Of a DNA stretch of 64,000 nt, positions 26,053 to 35,326 are shown one piece after another. The notes under the pieces were generated by a model. It was not told the origin of the DNA, searched no databases, and saw only the letters and a list, made by a program, of their open reading frames with translations. The stretch spans positions 82,669-146,668 of the forward strand of contig CAYPLH010000004.1 of NCBI GenBank assembly GCA_964411505.1. Direction: 5' to 3'. Source of the DNA: CAYPLH01 sp964411505. GTDB taxonomy: Bacteria; Bacillota; Clostridia; CAYPLH01; DUMO01. The position numbers and the translations under genes are program-made. The first letter of the stretch is position 1, and every line of letters starts with the position of its first letter.

Positions 26053-27936
26053 TCACCCACGGTTAAAAGTATCAATACATTCTTGAACCTGCTGCTCATA
26101 TTTATGACTGAGGATATTAAATTTGGCTCTGCCAAAGCTCTCTAACAGATCAATTTTGTCAGGTGCACTATTAATGTGATGATATTCTGTTATTGAATCA
26201 GCAGGGATACCTATAAAGTCTGCAAGCTTAACCTGACTGTAGGAAATTTCAGATGTCCTGATAAGGATAGATCTTTCCTTTGGCAAAAGATTCAATGTCT
26301 TAATATTATAATGAGCCCAACTTTTAATAAACATTTCTACCAGTGGGTCTAAGTTTTTCTGTAAATTCTCGTAAGAATTGAACCAATTCCAATCGTACGT
26401 CCCAAAGAGTATTCGACCATAATTGAGCATCCAGTCGGGCATATTCTGTCCGATGTCTAAAAAGTGCTTCTTCCACCGTGAAATCATTTTCAGGAAAGAA
26501 TTCACCCAAGTATAGCAATCCCGGACGGTAAATATAAACTTAGCTTGTGGGAACTCTTCGATAAGTATATGTAGATAAAAATGGTTGAAGCTGGCTGTAT
26601 CCATCTCCAAATTGCCGATTTTATGACGGTAATGAATGTATCTGCGCAGCGTTTCTTCAGAAATCCAGCCATCTTTCCAAGCGGTAATAAGTTCTACCGA
26701 TTCCCTTTCTTTATATTCTGCATAAGACCTATAATTGCTAAATAGACCCATAATTGAAGAACAACCTGAGCGCGGAAGTCCCACATTATAAGCATGGAAT
26801 CTGCGTGATGCGAGAATGGGATGGTTTGCTGCCGATTTTTGGCGTGATGATATGTTTTTCAATAAATCACGCAAATCAGTGGGTAGCACAAAAGCCGGGT
26901 AAGAACCATTTTTAACAACAAAGATTCGTTTGTAATACATGTTAGTGGCCAATGAATACCCTCCTGGAGGGATATCTCGCATTTGGTTAGTGTTAATTGA
27001 TACCTCATCTAAAAAGTCTGCTGTCTGGTGTAGCTTAAGCATTTGGCAGCAATGACACAAATCCAGAACTGTAACATCCCAGAGCAAAGTTTCTTTTCTT
27101 CCGGAAGCTAAAAAAGGAATGCAGTTTGACAAGAAGGTATGAAAATCCTTCGCAAGATATGCCTTTTTCAGAATTCCCCAGTCATATATCTCTTGCAAAT
27201 GTTCGTGATTGGCAAAAAGCTCCCAAACACGAAATTGTGAAAAAAGTGTGCCGGCTTGGCGGTCGGATTGTCTACTCAGTATAAAGCCTGCTTCACTTGC
27301 AAATTGAGCAGTCAGTGCATATTTATTTTGTTCAGGTATATCTTGTACTGATCTTTTCAAACATACTCCTAAGACTGATAATTCCATCCTTATACCGAAA
27401 AGGTACTCAATAGCTTCCTGAGCCAAGTCAATTGCATAAGACTCTGATCCAGCGTTGGTACAAGTTCTGATACAGAGAAGAACCTGCTGCAGGCTGAATA
27501 TATGCAGGAAATACATTGAATACTTCTGCTCCAAAGCCTGATAATTTTGAAGAGATTGATGGATGCACTTTTTAGCAGCCTCATAATCTTGAAGCTGAAA
27601 ATAAAGTTCTGATTCTGCTTGGGCAATACGTGCAGTACCTAGCAGCGTCAGTAAGTCAGAACTTGTATTATTACTTAGATGCTCTTTTATAAGTTCAATG
27701 AGCTGTCCGGATTCTGCTAAAAGGGTCTGTTTACTAAGATTATCAGCAATTCCGATAAGATGAATGATTGTATTATATACCGCCTGATCACCTGTTGACA
27801 GAGTAGTGCTGATAAATATATCTGTTGATTTTTGACACGATGACTCACCAGACTGATCCCACAGTGATGCAGGGGAGTATAATCCCTTTCTGTAAGCTAT
27901 AATAGAGCGAGCTAAGAGGCTGTTGATATTAGGCAT
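26053..27936 (-). CDS. TPR-like protein with C-terminal sulfotransferase domain
   Basis: A 627-residue protein in two parts. Residues 1 to about 350 are helical repeats of TPR character. The C-terminal part is a PAPS-dependent sulfotransferase: the 5'-phosphosulfate loop NVGLPRSGCSSIMG at about 384-397 and the 3'-phosphate-binding strand KFIFTVRDCYTWVNSFL around 470-485. ATG 27936 is preferred over GTG 27945, which lies too close to GGGAAG. It is the last gene of the leftward peptide operon. The helical part may hold the leader peptide while the sulfotransferase modifies the core, but this is inference. The APS kinase fusion encoded 5 kb away would supply PAPS. Confidence 0.75.
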   Translation of the reverse strand: MPNINSLLARSIIAYRKGLYSPASLWDQSGESSCQKSTDIFISTTLSTGDQAVYNTIIHLIGIADNLSKQTLLAESGQLIELIKEHLSNNTSSDLLTLLGTARIAQAESELYFQLQDYEAAKKCIHQSLQNYQALEQKYSMYFLHIFSLQQVLLCIRTCTNAGSESYAIDLAQEAIEYLFGIRMELSVLGVCLKRSVQDIPEQNKYALTAQFASEAGFILSRQSDRQAGTLFSQFRVWELFANHEHLQEIYDWGILKKAYLAKDFHTFLSNCIPFLASGRKETLLWDVTVLDLCHCCQMLKLHQTADFLDEVSINTNQMRDIPPGGYSLATNMYYKRIFVVKNGSYPAFVLPTDLRDLLKNISSRQKSAANHPILASRRFHAYNVGLPRSGCSSIMGLFSNYRSYAEYKERESVELITAWKDGWISEETLRRYIHYRHKIGNLEMDTASFNHFYLHILIEEFPQAKFIFTVRDCYTWVNSFLKMISRWKKHFLDIGQNMPDWMLNYGRILFGTYDWNWFNSYENLQKNLDPLVEMFIKSWAHYNIKTLNLLPKERSILIRTSEISYSQVKLADFIGIPADSITEYHHINSAPDKIDLLESFGRAKFNILSHKYEQQVQECIDTFNRG

Positions 27937-27991
27937 GCCATACACTTCCCTTTCTTAAAAAAAATTATCAAAATCTGGCGGTGTGTTAGGG

Positions 27992-29284
27992 TTAATTCAT
28001 ATCTTTCGTTGTGGTACTAATACCTAAGCTGCAATGGCTTAAATCCCATGGCTTTTTAAATTTATTTCCATGGGCTGCATTATAAACCAAAGCATGGGTA
28101 AAAATTTGTTCTTTTGAATCTAGGGCAGGCCAAAGCGCCCAATTGAGTTCCTCCAGCGACTTTCCTTTAAGCAGTGAATAGTGACGATTGTATTCCGGTG
28201 TATCGGGAATAAAGGCTACCGGAGCTATTTCGGGTATTGCACCTAAATCATTTATTTCTTTGATTATAGATGCAATATCAATAAGGTCGTCATCTTTAAA
28301 GCCAACAGGAAAGGAACAATGAAAGTCCGAAAGATCAAAGCCGGTTTTTTGAAAGATTGTGATTGCTTCATAAAAGCTTTTTGGGCTGTAGGTTTTATGT
28401 AACCGTGTATTATCGGCAATCTCCAATTCCCTTGGTAAAGTTATGCCCTTCACATTTGCTTCCATCATCAGCTCAGCAAGTTCCAGGGTAACCTTATCCG
28501 GTTGAATCCCGCCGTAAAAAAAGAGGTCTGCATTCAGTTTTTCCTGAACACATATGCGTAAAAAGTCTGCCAGATCATATTTGGCTACATTTGGGTCGAT
28601 ATTAATGAATTTGTCCACTCCATACAGTTCTTTTTTTTGCTTAAGGTCATCAACAAGTGCATGTGTGTCAAACCTTACTATTTCTTTGAGCAGCTTACTG
28701 TTCACGCAGTGGGAACAATTATTATCGCAACCTAAATCCAATTGAAATACAATATAATCCATTGATCCTGTAAACAAGGAGTAATCCGGGAACAATGTGC
28801 TGACTTCAGGGATAGAACCAATGTTTATTGCTGTACCACTTTTTTGTCGTGCAAGCTCCGGAAAAAGGGTGGGATAGTTTCCCCCGAAAAGTATGAAGGC
28901 TTCCGGAAAGACTGTCCTTACAGTTTGGATTGTCTGATGTGCTACTTCACCATTGAATGTCATATGACATGAAACCCAGACTTCATCTGGTGCATCCCGC
29001 TTTTGTAGCTCTTGTCTAAGCCATTCCATAGAATGGCCCAGAATAAATGTGTCGATATACAAATTCAGGTGATTAGCGCCAAGCGGCAGTACTTTATAAA
29101 ATTGTAGAGGAGTACTTTTTCTGACATCATAATCCATGCAATCAATAAAAGCCACATCATGACCCAATTGGCGCTGCCAGGCAATGAGCTTCAAAATACT
29201 TGTAGGGTGAGCAAAGGAATACCATCCTTTTTGGCATTCATTGACACAGACTACGGGTGGATTTATAAACAGTATTTTTTTCAT
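27992..29284 (-). CDS. Radical SAM protein with B12-binding-like N-terminus
   Basis: A 430-residue protein. It opens with ILFINPPVVCVNECQKGW and HPTSILKLIAWQRQLGHDVAFIDCMD, the layout of B12-binding-domain radical SAM proteins. The cluster motif is C186-x3-C190-x2-C193 (LGCDNNCSHC). Such enzymes in peptide clusters can methylate unactivated carbons or make other radical modifications; a cobalamin-binding DxHxxG motif is not obvious, so cofactor use is uncertain. The gene sits between the unknown protein (38 bases upstream) and the sulfotransferase (55 bases downstream) in one operon. Confidence 0.75.
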   Translation of the reverse strand: MKKILFINPPVVCVNECQKGWYSFAHPTSILKLIAWQRQLGHDVAFIDCMDYDVRKSTPLQFYKVLPLGANHLNLYIDTFILGHSMEWLRQELQKRDAPDEVWVSCHMTFNGEVAHQTIQTVRTVFPEAFILFGGNYPTLFPELARQKSGTAINIGSIPEVSTLFPDYSLFTGSMDYIVFQLDLGCDNNCSHCVNSKLLKEIVRFDTHALVDDLKQKKELYGVDKFINIDPNVAKYDLADFLRICVQEKLNADLFFYGGIQPDKVTLELAELMMEANVKGITLPRELEIADNTRLHKTYSPKSFYEAITIFQKTGFDLSDFHCSFPVGFKDDDLIDIASIIKEINDLGAIPEIAPVAFIPDTPEYNRHYSLLKGKSLEELNWALWPALDSKEQIFTHALVYNAAHGNKFKKPWDLSHCSLGISTTTKDMN

Positions 29285-29322
29285 TCCACTACACCACCTT
29301 TCTTTCTAATTCATCTTCAGTA

Positions 29323-30417
29323 TTATTCAATCAACCAGTCGTTGTTAGTTTGCATACTAGGTTTGTGTATAGAAAGGTATGCCTTAGCGTCGGTTACATG
29401 TCCGTTGTCAAAACCCAGTTTAATATGATGGATCCTTTTAAATAGAGAAAAACACAAGGTACCATCAGTTGTTCTTCTTGACATTGCAGGAAGTAGTACT
29501 TCTCCCGGGTACTGAAGCAGACCGGTGCGTTTTGCGGGGCTGCACAACACAAATTCCTGTATGGTATCTAAAAACAATTCCCATTGCTCTAAACCAACAT
29601 CGTCCCAGCCCATATAGCACTCTATTCCGATTTTTTCGGATGGACCATGTTCTGTAAGGTTCAGGTCAATAGCAGAAGCTCGCAATAATGGAGCCAGTTT
29701 GTTGAGAACTACGGAAAGAGCTTGGTTATCGCCTTTCCAACCGATATCCAAGAGCCAGTCAGGAACAACATCAAAGGGTAAACGATTTACACAAACTCGC
29801 AAATCTCTGCTGGTTCTACCTAGCATGGAGCCTAATTGAAACAGCTGACCCGGTGACGGTATATGACTGATAAAGGACTGTAGATTATCAAGTAAAAGAT
29901 CGGGAATAAGCAGTAGGGAATTTGCATGATACAATATTTGCGTACACCCTGATTCGGATAATTCTCTACTGCGCAAGCCTAAAAAAATAGAGGGTTTCTG
30001 TAAGAGATCTTTTGCAAATTTGTGGGAGGTTAGTTGCTCTGTATCAAACTCCAGCCATAGATTCAGGATGTGCTCGTTTAATATGCTCTGTTCCTCGGCC
30101 CAATGGTTAGCAAAAGCTCGGATTTTATGCCAAGCATTGTAATTAGCGCACAGGATATCAAGGCTTGAAGGTTTATAACCTGCTAGAAGCTTCTGACTAC
30201 TGGTATTGTTTTTGATCTCAAACAAGATATCTGCAAGCGGCTCATCGGTATTCAGTCGGCACTCCAACCCCCAAAAGTTTGAGAATTCGGAAGGAAGCAT
30301 TTGTGTCAAAGCAGATAGTCTCAGATAACCTTCTTGGTTTATCAGTTCGGAAGGCATATCTTTAAATATTGAATTCAGATCAGCTGCTAAGCTTGCTTTT
30401 GTTTGCTTATTATTCAT
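29323..30417 (-). CDS. Unrecognised protein of the peptide operon
   Basis: A 364-residue soluble protein I do not recognise. It has no signal peptide, membrane helix or obvious nucleotide-binding loop. Visible features are a Leu-rich helical N-terminal half, a central stretch LTEHGPSEKIGIECYMGWDD, and a C-terminal strand HIKLGFDNGHVTDAKAYLSI that looks like a conserved motif. ATG 30417 overlaps the end of the epimerase gene by 8 bases (ATGAATAA), so translation is coupled. Its position between two radical SAM genes suggests a biosynthetic or partner role for the peptide. Confidence 0.65.
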   Translation of the reverse strand: MNNKQTKASLAADLNSIFKDMPSELINQEGYLRLSALTQMLPSEFSNFWGLECRLNTDEPLADILFEIKNNTSSQKLLAGYKPSSLDILCANYNAWHKIRAFANHWAEEQSILNEHILNLWLEFDTEQLTSHKFAKDLLQKPSIFLGLRSRELSESGCTQILYHANSLLLIPDLLLDNLQSFISHIPSPGQLFQLGSMLGRTSRDLRVCVNRLPFDVVPDWLLDIGWKGDNQALSVVLNKLAPLLRASAIDLNLTEHGPSEKIGIECYMGWDDVGLEQWELFLDTIQEFVLCSPAKRTGLLQYPGEVLLPAMSRRTTDGTLCFSLFKRIHHIKLGFDNGHVTDAKAYLSIHKPSMQTNNDWLIE

Positions 30418-31891
30418 CAGAAAGCCCAACTTCGTCCAAAAAACCTTCTTTGAACAAATTGTTCAATACAGCATGCACCTCAAAAGGATTTTGGTTGTAT
30501 TTTCCCACTAATATATCCATCGCGTCATGATAACTGACGGGTGGAGCTGTAAGCAGCTTACCCAGTGCTTGAAAAACACTTTTGTTTTCAAAATGATGAA
30601 TTTGATTGGGTGAAACAAGATTAAATCCGGTTTTTGTTATCTTACAGATCAAATCATCCCTAAGCTTAAGCGGCATATTATCAGGAGGCAATTCGGGCAT
30701 ATTCCGTTCGATCATATCCTGAATTTTGCTATGAAAATCTTCCACTGTCTCAAAAGAAGTCTCATCAAATACGCGATAGCCATAGGGCCATTTCTTTGAA
30801 GTATAGCAAGGGCTGACAAGCTTAATTTTTTTTGTGATAAGATTTATATAGAAACCGCTGATACAGGCAATTGTTCCCTGAGGAACCACATCCAGCAAAT
30901 AATCCTCACTGTCACGCTGGCGCATATCGCCCTTTTCTTCAAAAATACGACCACCGGACACTTTTCCACGTTCACTGTCTTTCATCTGCATCAGCATGTT
31001 AACGTTGACCAGTTCAAAGGGTGTATGGTTCTCATGAATTTTATTCAGCATTCGGGTAGATAAAACACTGAGTCTGGGCCAAGGCATATTCTTTGGACGG
31101 TAAAAGGCTAGGAGATCGTCGATCCATTTTTTGTTTGCACAGACCGCCGTAGAAGTGCAAACAATGGAACCTGTAATCGCGGCAAAGTCTTTCATATAGT
31201 CGATATAATTGGGGTTGTCATAAGGCTCGGTAGCATAATAAAGTAGAGCTAAGCCCGCTGCTTCTTTACCGAGAATATCAGCGCAGGTCTGGACGATGCT
31301 ACGGAAATAATCTTTATTTTCATTATAATCCAGAACTTTTTTCAGTTTTTGGGCGCCAAAGGAGCAAAACCAGCATTGAACAGTGCATCCATCACATAAC
31401 TCTACTGCAAGGGAGGGATGATCTATGTAATTATTGAATGCCCCAAGCTCGCTTTGACAAGAAGCGATACGCCTGTTACGCCAATTTTCAAACCGAGTGT
31501 TTTTAGAAAAATGCCCACGATATGCACATACCTCTTTATAATGCAGTTTTTTCTTTTGGGTAAACCTGACCCACAGTTCCAAGATTGGGTAATTCTTTAA
31601 CAGCTCTTTATGCTCAGCAAGAATGCCGGATTGCTCATGACCGTTTGTTTCTTGTATAAATTGATAGATAATTTCCGGATTCTTAAAGAGTAAGTCTACT
31701 TCATGAAGATCGAACTCAATTCCAATTTGTTTTAAGCGTCTTTGCTGTTCGTTATTCAAATAACCTGAATTAAGTGCTTTTCTAAATTCGACATCTCCAT
31801 CATAGCATTCAAAGAGACGTTTAACTTGTGCTATTTTATATAATTCGTCTTGCGTAAATGATTCCAGAACCTTTTGATAACTGTTGCTCAT
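30410..31891 (-). CDS. PoyD-type radical SAM peptide epimerase
   Basis: A 493-residue radical SAM protein. The cluster motif is C169-x3-C173-x2-C176 in ELCDGCTVQCWFCSFGA, close to the DGCxVxCWFC form of PoyD, OspD and related enzymes. The N-terminal segment FECYDGDVEFRKAL and the later ALLYYATEPYDNPNY also fit that family. PoyD-type enzymes turn L-residues of a precursor peptide core into D-residues. It is the first enzyme gene after the Nif11-type precursor on the same strand, 417 bases away. Confidence 0.82.
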   Translation of the reverse strand: MSNSYQKVLESFTQDELYKIAQVKRLFECYDGDVEFRKALNSGYLNNEQQRRLKQIGIEFDLHEVDLLFKNPEIIYQFIQETNGHEQSGILAEHKELLKNYPILELWVRFTQKKKLHYKEVCAYRGHFSKNTRFENWRNRRIASCQSELGAFNNYIDHPSLAVELCDGCTVQCWFCSFGAQKLKKVLDYNENKDYFRSIVQTCADILGKEAAGLALLYYATEPYDNPNYIDYMKDFAAITGSIVCTSTAVCANKKWIDDLLAFYRPKNMPWPRLSVLSTRMLNKIHENHTPFELVNVNMLMQMKDSERGKVSGGRIFEEKGDMRQRDSEDYLLDVVPQGTIACISGFYINLITKKIKLVSPCYTSKKWPYGYRVFDETSFETVEDFHSKIQDMIERNMPELPPDNMPLKLRDDLICKITKTGFNLVSPNQIHHFENKSVFQALGKLLTAPPVSYHDAMDILVGKYNQNPFEVHAVLNNLFKEGFLDEVGLSDE

Positions 31892-32090
31892 GGTATAACC
31901 TCTTTATACAAAAATATTGAAGTAAGCTGGTTTGCTCCGCTTAAGAGTCAGGTGAAAACTGAACTCCAACGAACCAGAGAAGCCACTAAGTTTTGTCTTA
32001 TTCATCAACGACCTATTTATGGTCAGTGATTCTTAAAAAAATAATAAAAGGGTGAAGCCGATTGTATTTACAATTACAATCAATTTGCTA

Positions 32091-32271
32091 TTACTACAGC
32101 GTTAATTTCAGTATTTATCAGCATTTTTGTGTTCGACTTAAAATAACCGCCAACACTCAGACACGTTATTTTAAGTCAGGATAATTAGGTTGTTAAGCTA
32201 AGTCTACAACCTAAAGCGAGAGGGGCTCGATGCCCCCGAGCTTTTATTTAAGAATTAACGCTGTAGTACTT
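32091..32271. repeat. Repeat with inverted ends and terminator-like hairpins, copy 1
   Basis: The ends ACTACAGCGTTAATT (32093) and AATTAACGCTGTAGT (ending 32269) are inverted repeats. Inside are a 13-bp perfect stem (32135-32147 with 32165-32177), a 7-bp stem AGGTTGT/ACAACCT (32187-32212), and a hairpin GCTCG/CGAGC followed by TTTTA (32225-32246). An upstream CGAG (32217-32220) can pair with the same CTCG, so two exclusive folds are possible. It lies between the precursor and epimerase genes, written in the opposite direction to their transcription. Copies are at 35327-35511 and, in part, 37686-37752. Confidence 0.75.
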
Positions 32272-32308
32272 TTAGTAATTCTTTTTTTTGTAGCAGGTGA
32301 AAAAATGA

Positions 32309-32611
32309 TTACCAGCCGCCCTGTGCAGTACATGAGGTAACTGCAGCTGCTGTACTTACTGCAGCGAGTGCTAACCCTACAGTAACAACTCCACCCGCTA
32401 CTTGCTCCAGATCCTCATCACTGAGCTCATTGTTAGATTCAAATTCCTTGGCTGCAGCTTCAAAATCTTCTTTAGTTATGTCAAATCCGTTTTCTTTTGC
32501 CAAAGCTATAATACCGTCCAAATCATTCATGCCTATTTCTTTGGCTTTCTTTTTCAATTCTTGATCTTCCAAAACCTTTTGACTAAAAGCTTTAAACTTA
32601 TCCAGACTCAT
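32309..32611 (-). CDS. Nif11-type RiPP precursor peptide
   Basis: A 100-residue precursor. Residues 1 to about 62 are a Nif11-like leader (MSLDKFKAFSQKVLEDQEL and so on). It ends with LSDEDLEQVAGG, whose double glycine at 73-74 is the site for a C39 peptidase. The core is residues 75-100: a run of Val, Ala, Thr and Ser with one Cys at 94 and the end TAQGGW. There are no obvious Ser/Thr-Cys ring pairs beyond this single Cys. ATG 32611 is chosen because AAAAGGGGG precedes it; the longer frame from 32647 has no such site. A consensus promoter lies upstream at 32696-32724. Confidence 0.85.
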   Translation of the reverse strand: MSLDKFKAFSQKVLEDQELKKKAKEIGMNDLDGIIALAKENGFDITKEDFEAAAKEFESNNELSDEDLEQVAGGVVTVGLALAAVSTAAAVTSCTAQGGW

Positions 32612-32695
32612 AAAATAGACCCCCTTTTTTAGTTCAACCGACTTCACTTTTAATGGAATATTTAACCGACTAAAAACTCTTCTTTTTATGTCCTA

Positions 32696-32724
32696 ATTAT
32701 TGCAATTTTCTTGTCTCGTGTCAA
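32696..32724 (-). promoter_or_regulatory. Promoter of the precursor operon
   Basis: On the minus strand a perfect TTGACA (32719-32724) and AATAAT (32696-32701) are 17 bases apart, about 85 bases before the precursor start. This is the best promoter match in the RiPP region and fits the usual strong expression of precursor peptides. Confidence 0.7.
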
Positions 32725-32861
32725 CCATTATTTTACTTTTTATTTGTATTGAATTTATTGTATGATAACTATTGATTTTATTATGTAAAAATAATAAACT
32801 AATCTTAGAATTTTATCGAATTTTATCAAAATATTCATGGTGAAACATGAAAGGAATGTGT

Positions 32862-34289
32862 ATGGATCATCTCAAATGTAACCTTGGTTTGACTGCTGAG
32901 CAGGAATTGGCTTTGAGCTGTGACCAGGAAGGCGTAACTGTTTGGTTTACAGGTTTAAGCGGAGCAGGAAAAACCACTGTTGCCAAAACAGTAGAAGAGA
33001 TTTTAAAAAAAGAAGGTTTTCGTGTAGACAGATTGGATGGCGATATCGTAAGAATGCACTTTACCCATGACCTGGGATTCAGCAGGGAAGACCGGGATGA
33101 AAACATCCGTCGTAACAGTTATGTAGCCTCTCTGCTTACCAAAAACGGAGTTATCACATTATGCAGCTTTATATCACCCTACCATAAAGCAAGAGAAGAA
33201 GCCCGGAAGCTTATCGGTAATTTTGTTGAGGTATATGTAAATGCTCCCCTTGATGTATGCCGGGCTAGGGACGTAAAAGGACTGTATGCAAAGGCTGAAT
33301 CAGGAGAGATTTCTCATTTAACCGGCGTAACCGATCCTTATGAATCTCCCAAAAACCCGGAAATTGAGCTGCATACCCATCGTGAAACTGTTGAAGAAAG
33401 TGCTTTAAAGGTCATAAGCTATTTAAAGAAGAATGATTATATAAGATCAGGCTATGCTGACCTTCACATGCATACAACTGCATCTGACGGCACCAGCGAG
33501 CCAAGTCTGGTAGTGAAAAATGCCAAAGCTGCAGGTCTTTCTACCATCGCCATTACCGATCATGATACTGTTAACGGTCTTGAAGATGCTAAAAGAACCG
33601 GTACCGAGCTTAATATAGAAGTGATTCCCGGTATAGAGCTGTCTTCGCTGGATGGGGAAAAAGAGGTACATATACTTGGTTACTTTATAGATCCGTACAA
33701 TCCCCAATTAGTCGACCTTACAGAGATGCTGGAAAAGGATCGCAGGAACAGGGCGGTAGTAATGGTGAAGAAGCTTAATGATATAGGAGTAGATATCTCC
33801 ATTGATAGAGTAAAGGAGCTGGCAGGCGGGGATGTGATCGGCAGACCGCATGTTGCTAGGGCTATGCAGGAAAAAGGGATTGTACGTGAGTTGAAGGAGG
33901 CTTTCTCACCTTTGTATATAGGGCGCGGTGGTAAAGCATATGTTGAAAGACACAAGCTGACGCCAAAAGAAGCGATCAATATTATCAAAGAGGCTGGAGG
34001 GATACCCGTTCTGGCTCATCCCGGGTACTTAAGCGATGGTACCTCTGTACTTGAAGAAGCCTTACAAAAGTATGTTGCCTGGGGACTGCAGGGGATTGAA
34101 GTTTTTTATAGCTTTCATAATCTTAGTCAAATCAATAATTATCTGGATATTGCATTAAAATATAATCTGCTTATTACCGGTGGTTCAGATAATCATGGAA
34201 ATGAAGAACGTGCATTGGGAAGTGTAAGGCTGCCATATAAATACATAAGAGCATTGAAGAAAGCTAAGGGCGAAACAATGCATCAATAA
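32862..34289 (+). CDS. Fusion of APS kinase and PHP phosphoesterase
   Basis: A 475-residue fusion. Residues 1 to about 190 are adenylylsulfate kinase (CysC type): P-loop GLSGAGKTT at 31-39, DGD at 59-61, DLGFSREDRDENIRR at 70-84, and FISPYHKAREEAR. This domain phosphorylates APS to PAPS. Residues about 198-475 are a PHP-type phosphoesterase: DLHMHTTASDG (H202, H204), ITDHDT, PGIELS, LAHPG and GSDNHG, all metal-ligand motifs. Relatives of this branch (YciV/TrpH, RnmV) hydrolyse 3',5'-nucleoside bisphosphates such as PAP. One protein could therefore make the sulfate donor and remove the inhibitory by-product. ATG 32862 is used because AAAGGA stands before it. The gene diverges from the precursor operon. 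Confidence 0.85.
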   Translation: MDHLKCNLGLTAEQELALSCDQEGVTVWFTGLSGAGKTTVAKTVEEILKKEGFRVDRLDGDIVRMHFTHDLGFSREDRDENIRRNSYVASLLTKNGVITLCSFISPYHKAREEARKLIGNFVEVYVNAPLDVCRARDVKGLYAKAESGEISHLTGVTDPYESPKNPEIELHTHRETVEESALKVISYLKKNDYIRSGYADLHMHTTASDGTSEPSLVVKNAKAAGLSTIAITDHDTVNGLEDAKRTGTELNIEVIPGIELSSLDGEKEVHILGYFIDPYNPQLVDLTEMLEKDRRNRAVVMVKKLNDIGVDISIDRVKELAGGDVIGRPHVARAMQEKGIVRELKEAFSPLYIGRGGKAYVERHKLTPKEAINIIKEAGGIPVLAHPGYLSDGTSVLEEALQKYVAWGLQGIEVFYSFHNLSQINNYLDIALKYNLLITGGSDNHGNEERALGSVRLPYKYIRALKKAKGETMHQ

Positions 34290-34429
34290 CGGTATTATTG
34301 CACTTGGTGCGGTTTTTGCTGTGTTTTATTTTTTTCAGAGAGAAAGGCTAACAGTAAAATTTTGCTAGTGCCAAATAAAAGTTAAAGTACTGCTGAGCAA
34401 TTGATTGGCGGATTTATGGGGGGATAGAA

Positions 34430-35323
34430 ATGGAAACTAATCTATTTAGAAAATCACCACTTGAGCGTATTTCCTCTCCGGAACGGCTGAATGAGTATAT
34501 TAAAATCACACATTCAGGCGTGTGGAGTGTGCTTTTGGGCTGTCTGGCGCTTTTGATTGCCGTGGGTTTTTGGGGATTTTATGGAAACATACCAGACAGT
34601 GTAAGTGCCGTGGGAGTCATGTTTCCCCAGAACGGAGTTGCTTCTATTATCCCTTCAGCAGGCGGGCGTATAAGTGATATGCGTGTGAAGGTGGGCGATT
34701 TTGTAGAAGCCGGGCAAATTATTGCTGTCATTCCTCAGAATGATATATTGGCACAGATAAGCGAGCTAAAAGGCAATTCAGAAGTTGACGAGAACCGAAT
34801 TTCTTCCTTGTTGAGTGAATATGAAAGACGTGCCCTTGTTATATCGCCTGTTTCGGGAATTGTTATTTCTGCAAAAACTGCAAATGAGACGATATCAACT
34901 ACTGATACAGTTGCAAGAATTGTCAGGCAGGAAAAGTATGCTAATGACAAGCAAATTATTTGCTATGTCCCAACTTCAACAGCCAAAAAACTGGTAGAGG
35001 GTATGGAAGTACAGGTGTCTCCTGATTTTGCCCCGCGTGAGGAGTATGGTTATATGTTGGGTCATATTACTGACATTGGTACCTATCCTGTTTCTGAAAA
35101 CGATGTGCTGTCTGCAGTAGGAAGTCCTCAGTATGCAATGGGGCTCTTGCCACAGGGAAATAGTGTTGAGGTGAGAGTGACACTGACAGTCGATCCTGAC
35201 TCTATGAACAAGGTTAAATGGTCTAATAAAAAGGGCGAGAGTATACGGCTTTCCATTGGCACAAATTGCAACATATTGATTATTGTGAAAAACTATAAGC
35301 CTTACGAATTAGTTTTTAAGTGA
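34430..35323 (+). CDS. NHLM-type bacteriocin secretion protein, HlyD family
   Basis: A 297-residue membrane fusion protein with one N-terminal membrane helix (VLLGCLALLIAVGFWGFYG) and a periplasmic-type adaptor region: SAVGVMFPQNGVASIIPSAG, VKVGDFVEAGQIIAVIPQ. The length and start fit the HlyD protein of NHLM/Nif11 peptide export systems. GGGGGGATAG precedes the ATG. It probably links the two ABC proteins encoded downstream and guides the mature peptide across the cell envelope. Confidence 0.8.
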   Translation: METNLFRKSPLERISSPERLNEYIKITHSGVWSVLLGCLALLIAVGFWGFYGNIPDSVSAVGVMFPQNGVASIIPSAGGRISDMRVKVGDFVEAGQIIAVIPQNDILAQISELKGNSEVDENRISSLLSEYERRALVISPVSGIVISAKTANETISTTDTVARIVRQEKYANDKQIICYVPTSTAKKLVEGMEVQVSPDFAPREEYGYMLGHITDIGTYPVSENDVLSAVGSPQYAMGLLPQGNSVEVRVTLTVDPDSMNKVKWSNKKGESIRLSIGTNCNILIIVKNYKPYELVFK

Positions 35324-35326
35324 GTA

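Noticed and set aside
26053..32611. Lanthipeptide or sactipeptide cluster
   Set aside because: No LanM, LanB or LanC gene is present, the core has a single Cys, and the radical SAM gene is of PoyD type with no SPASM-type Cys-rich end.
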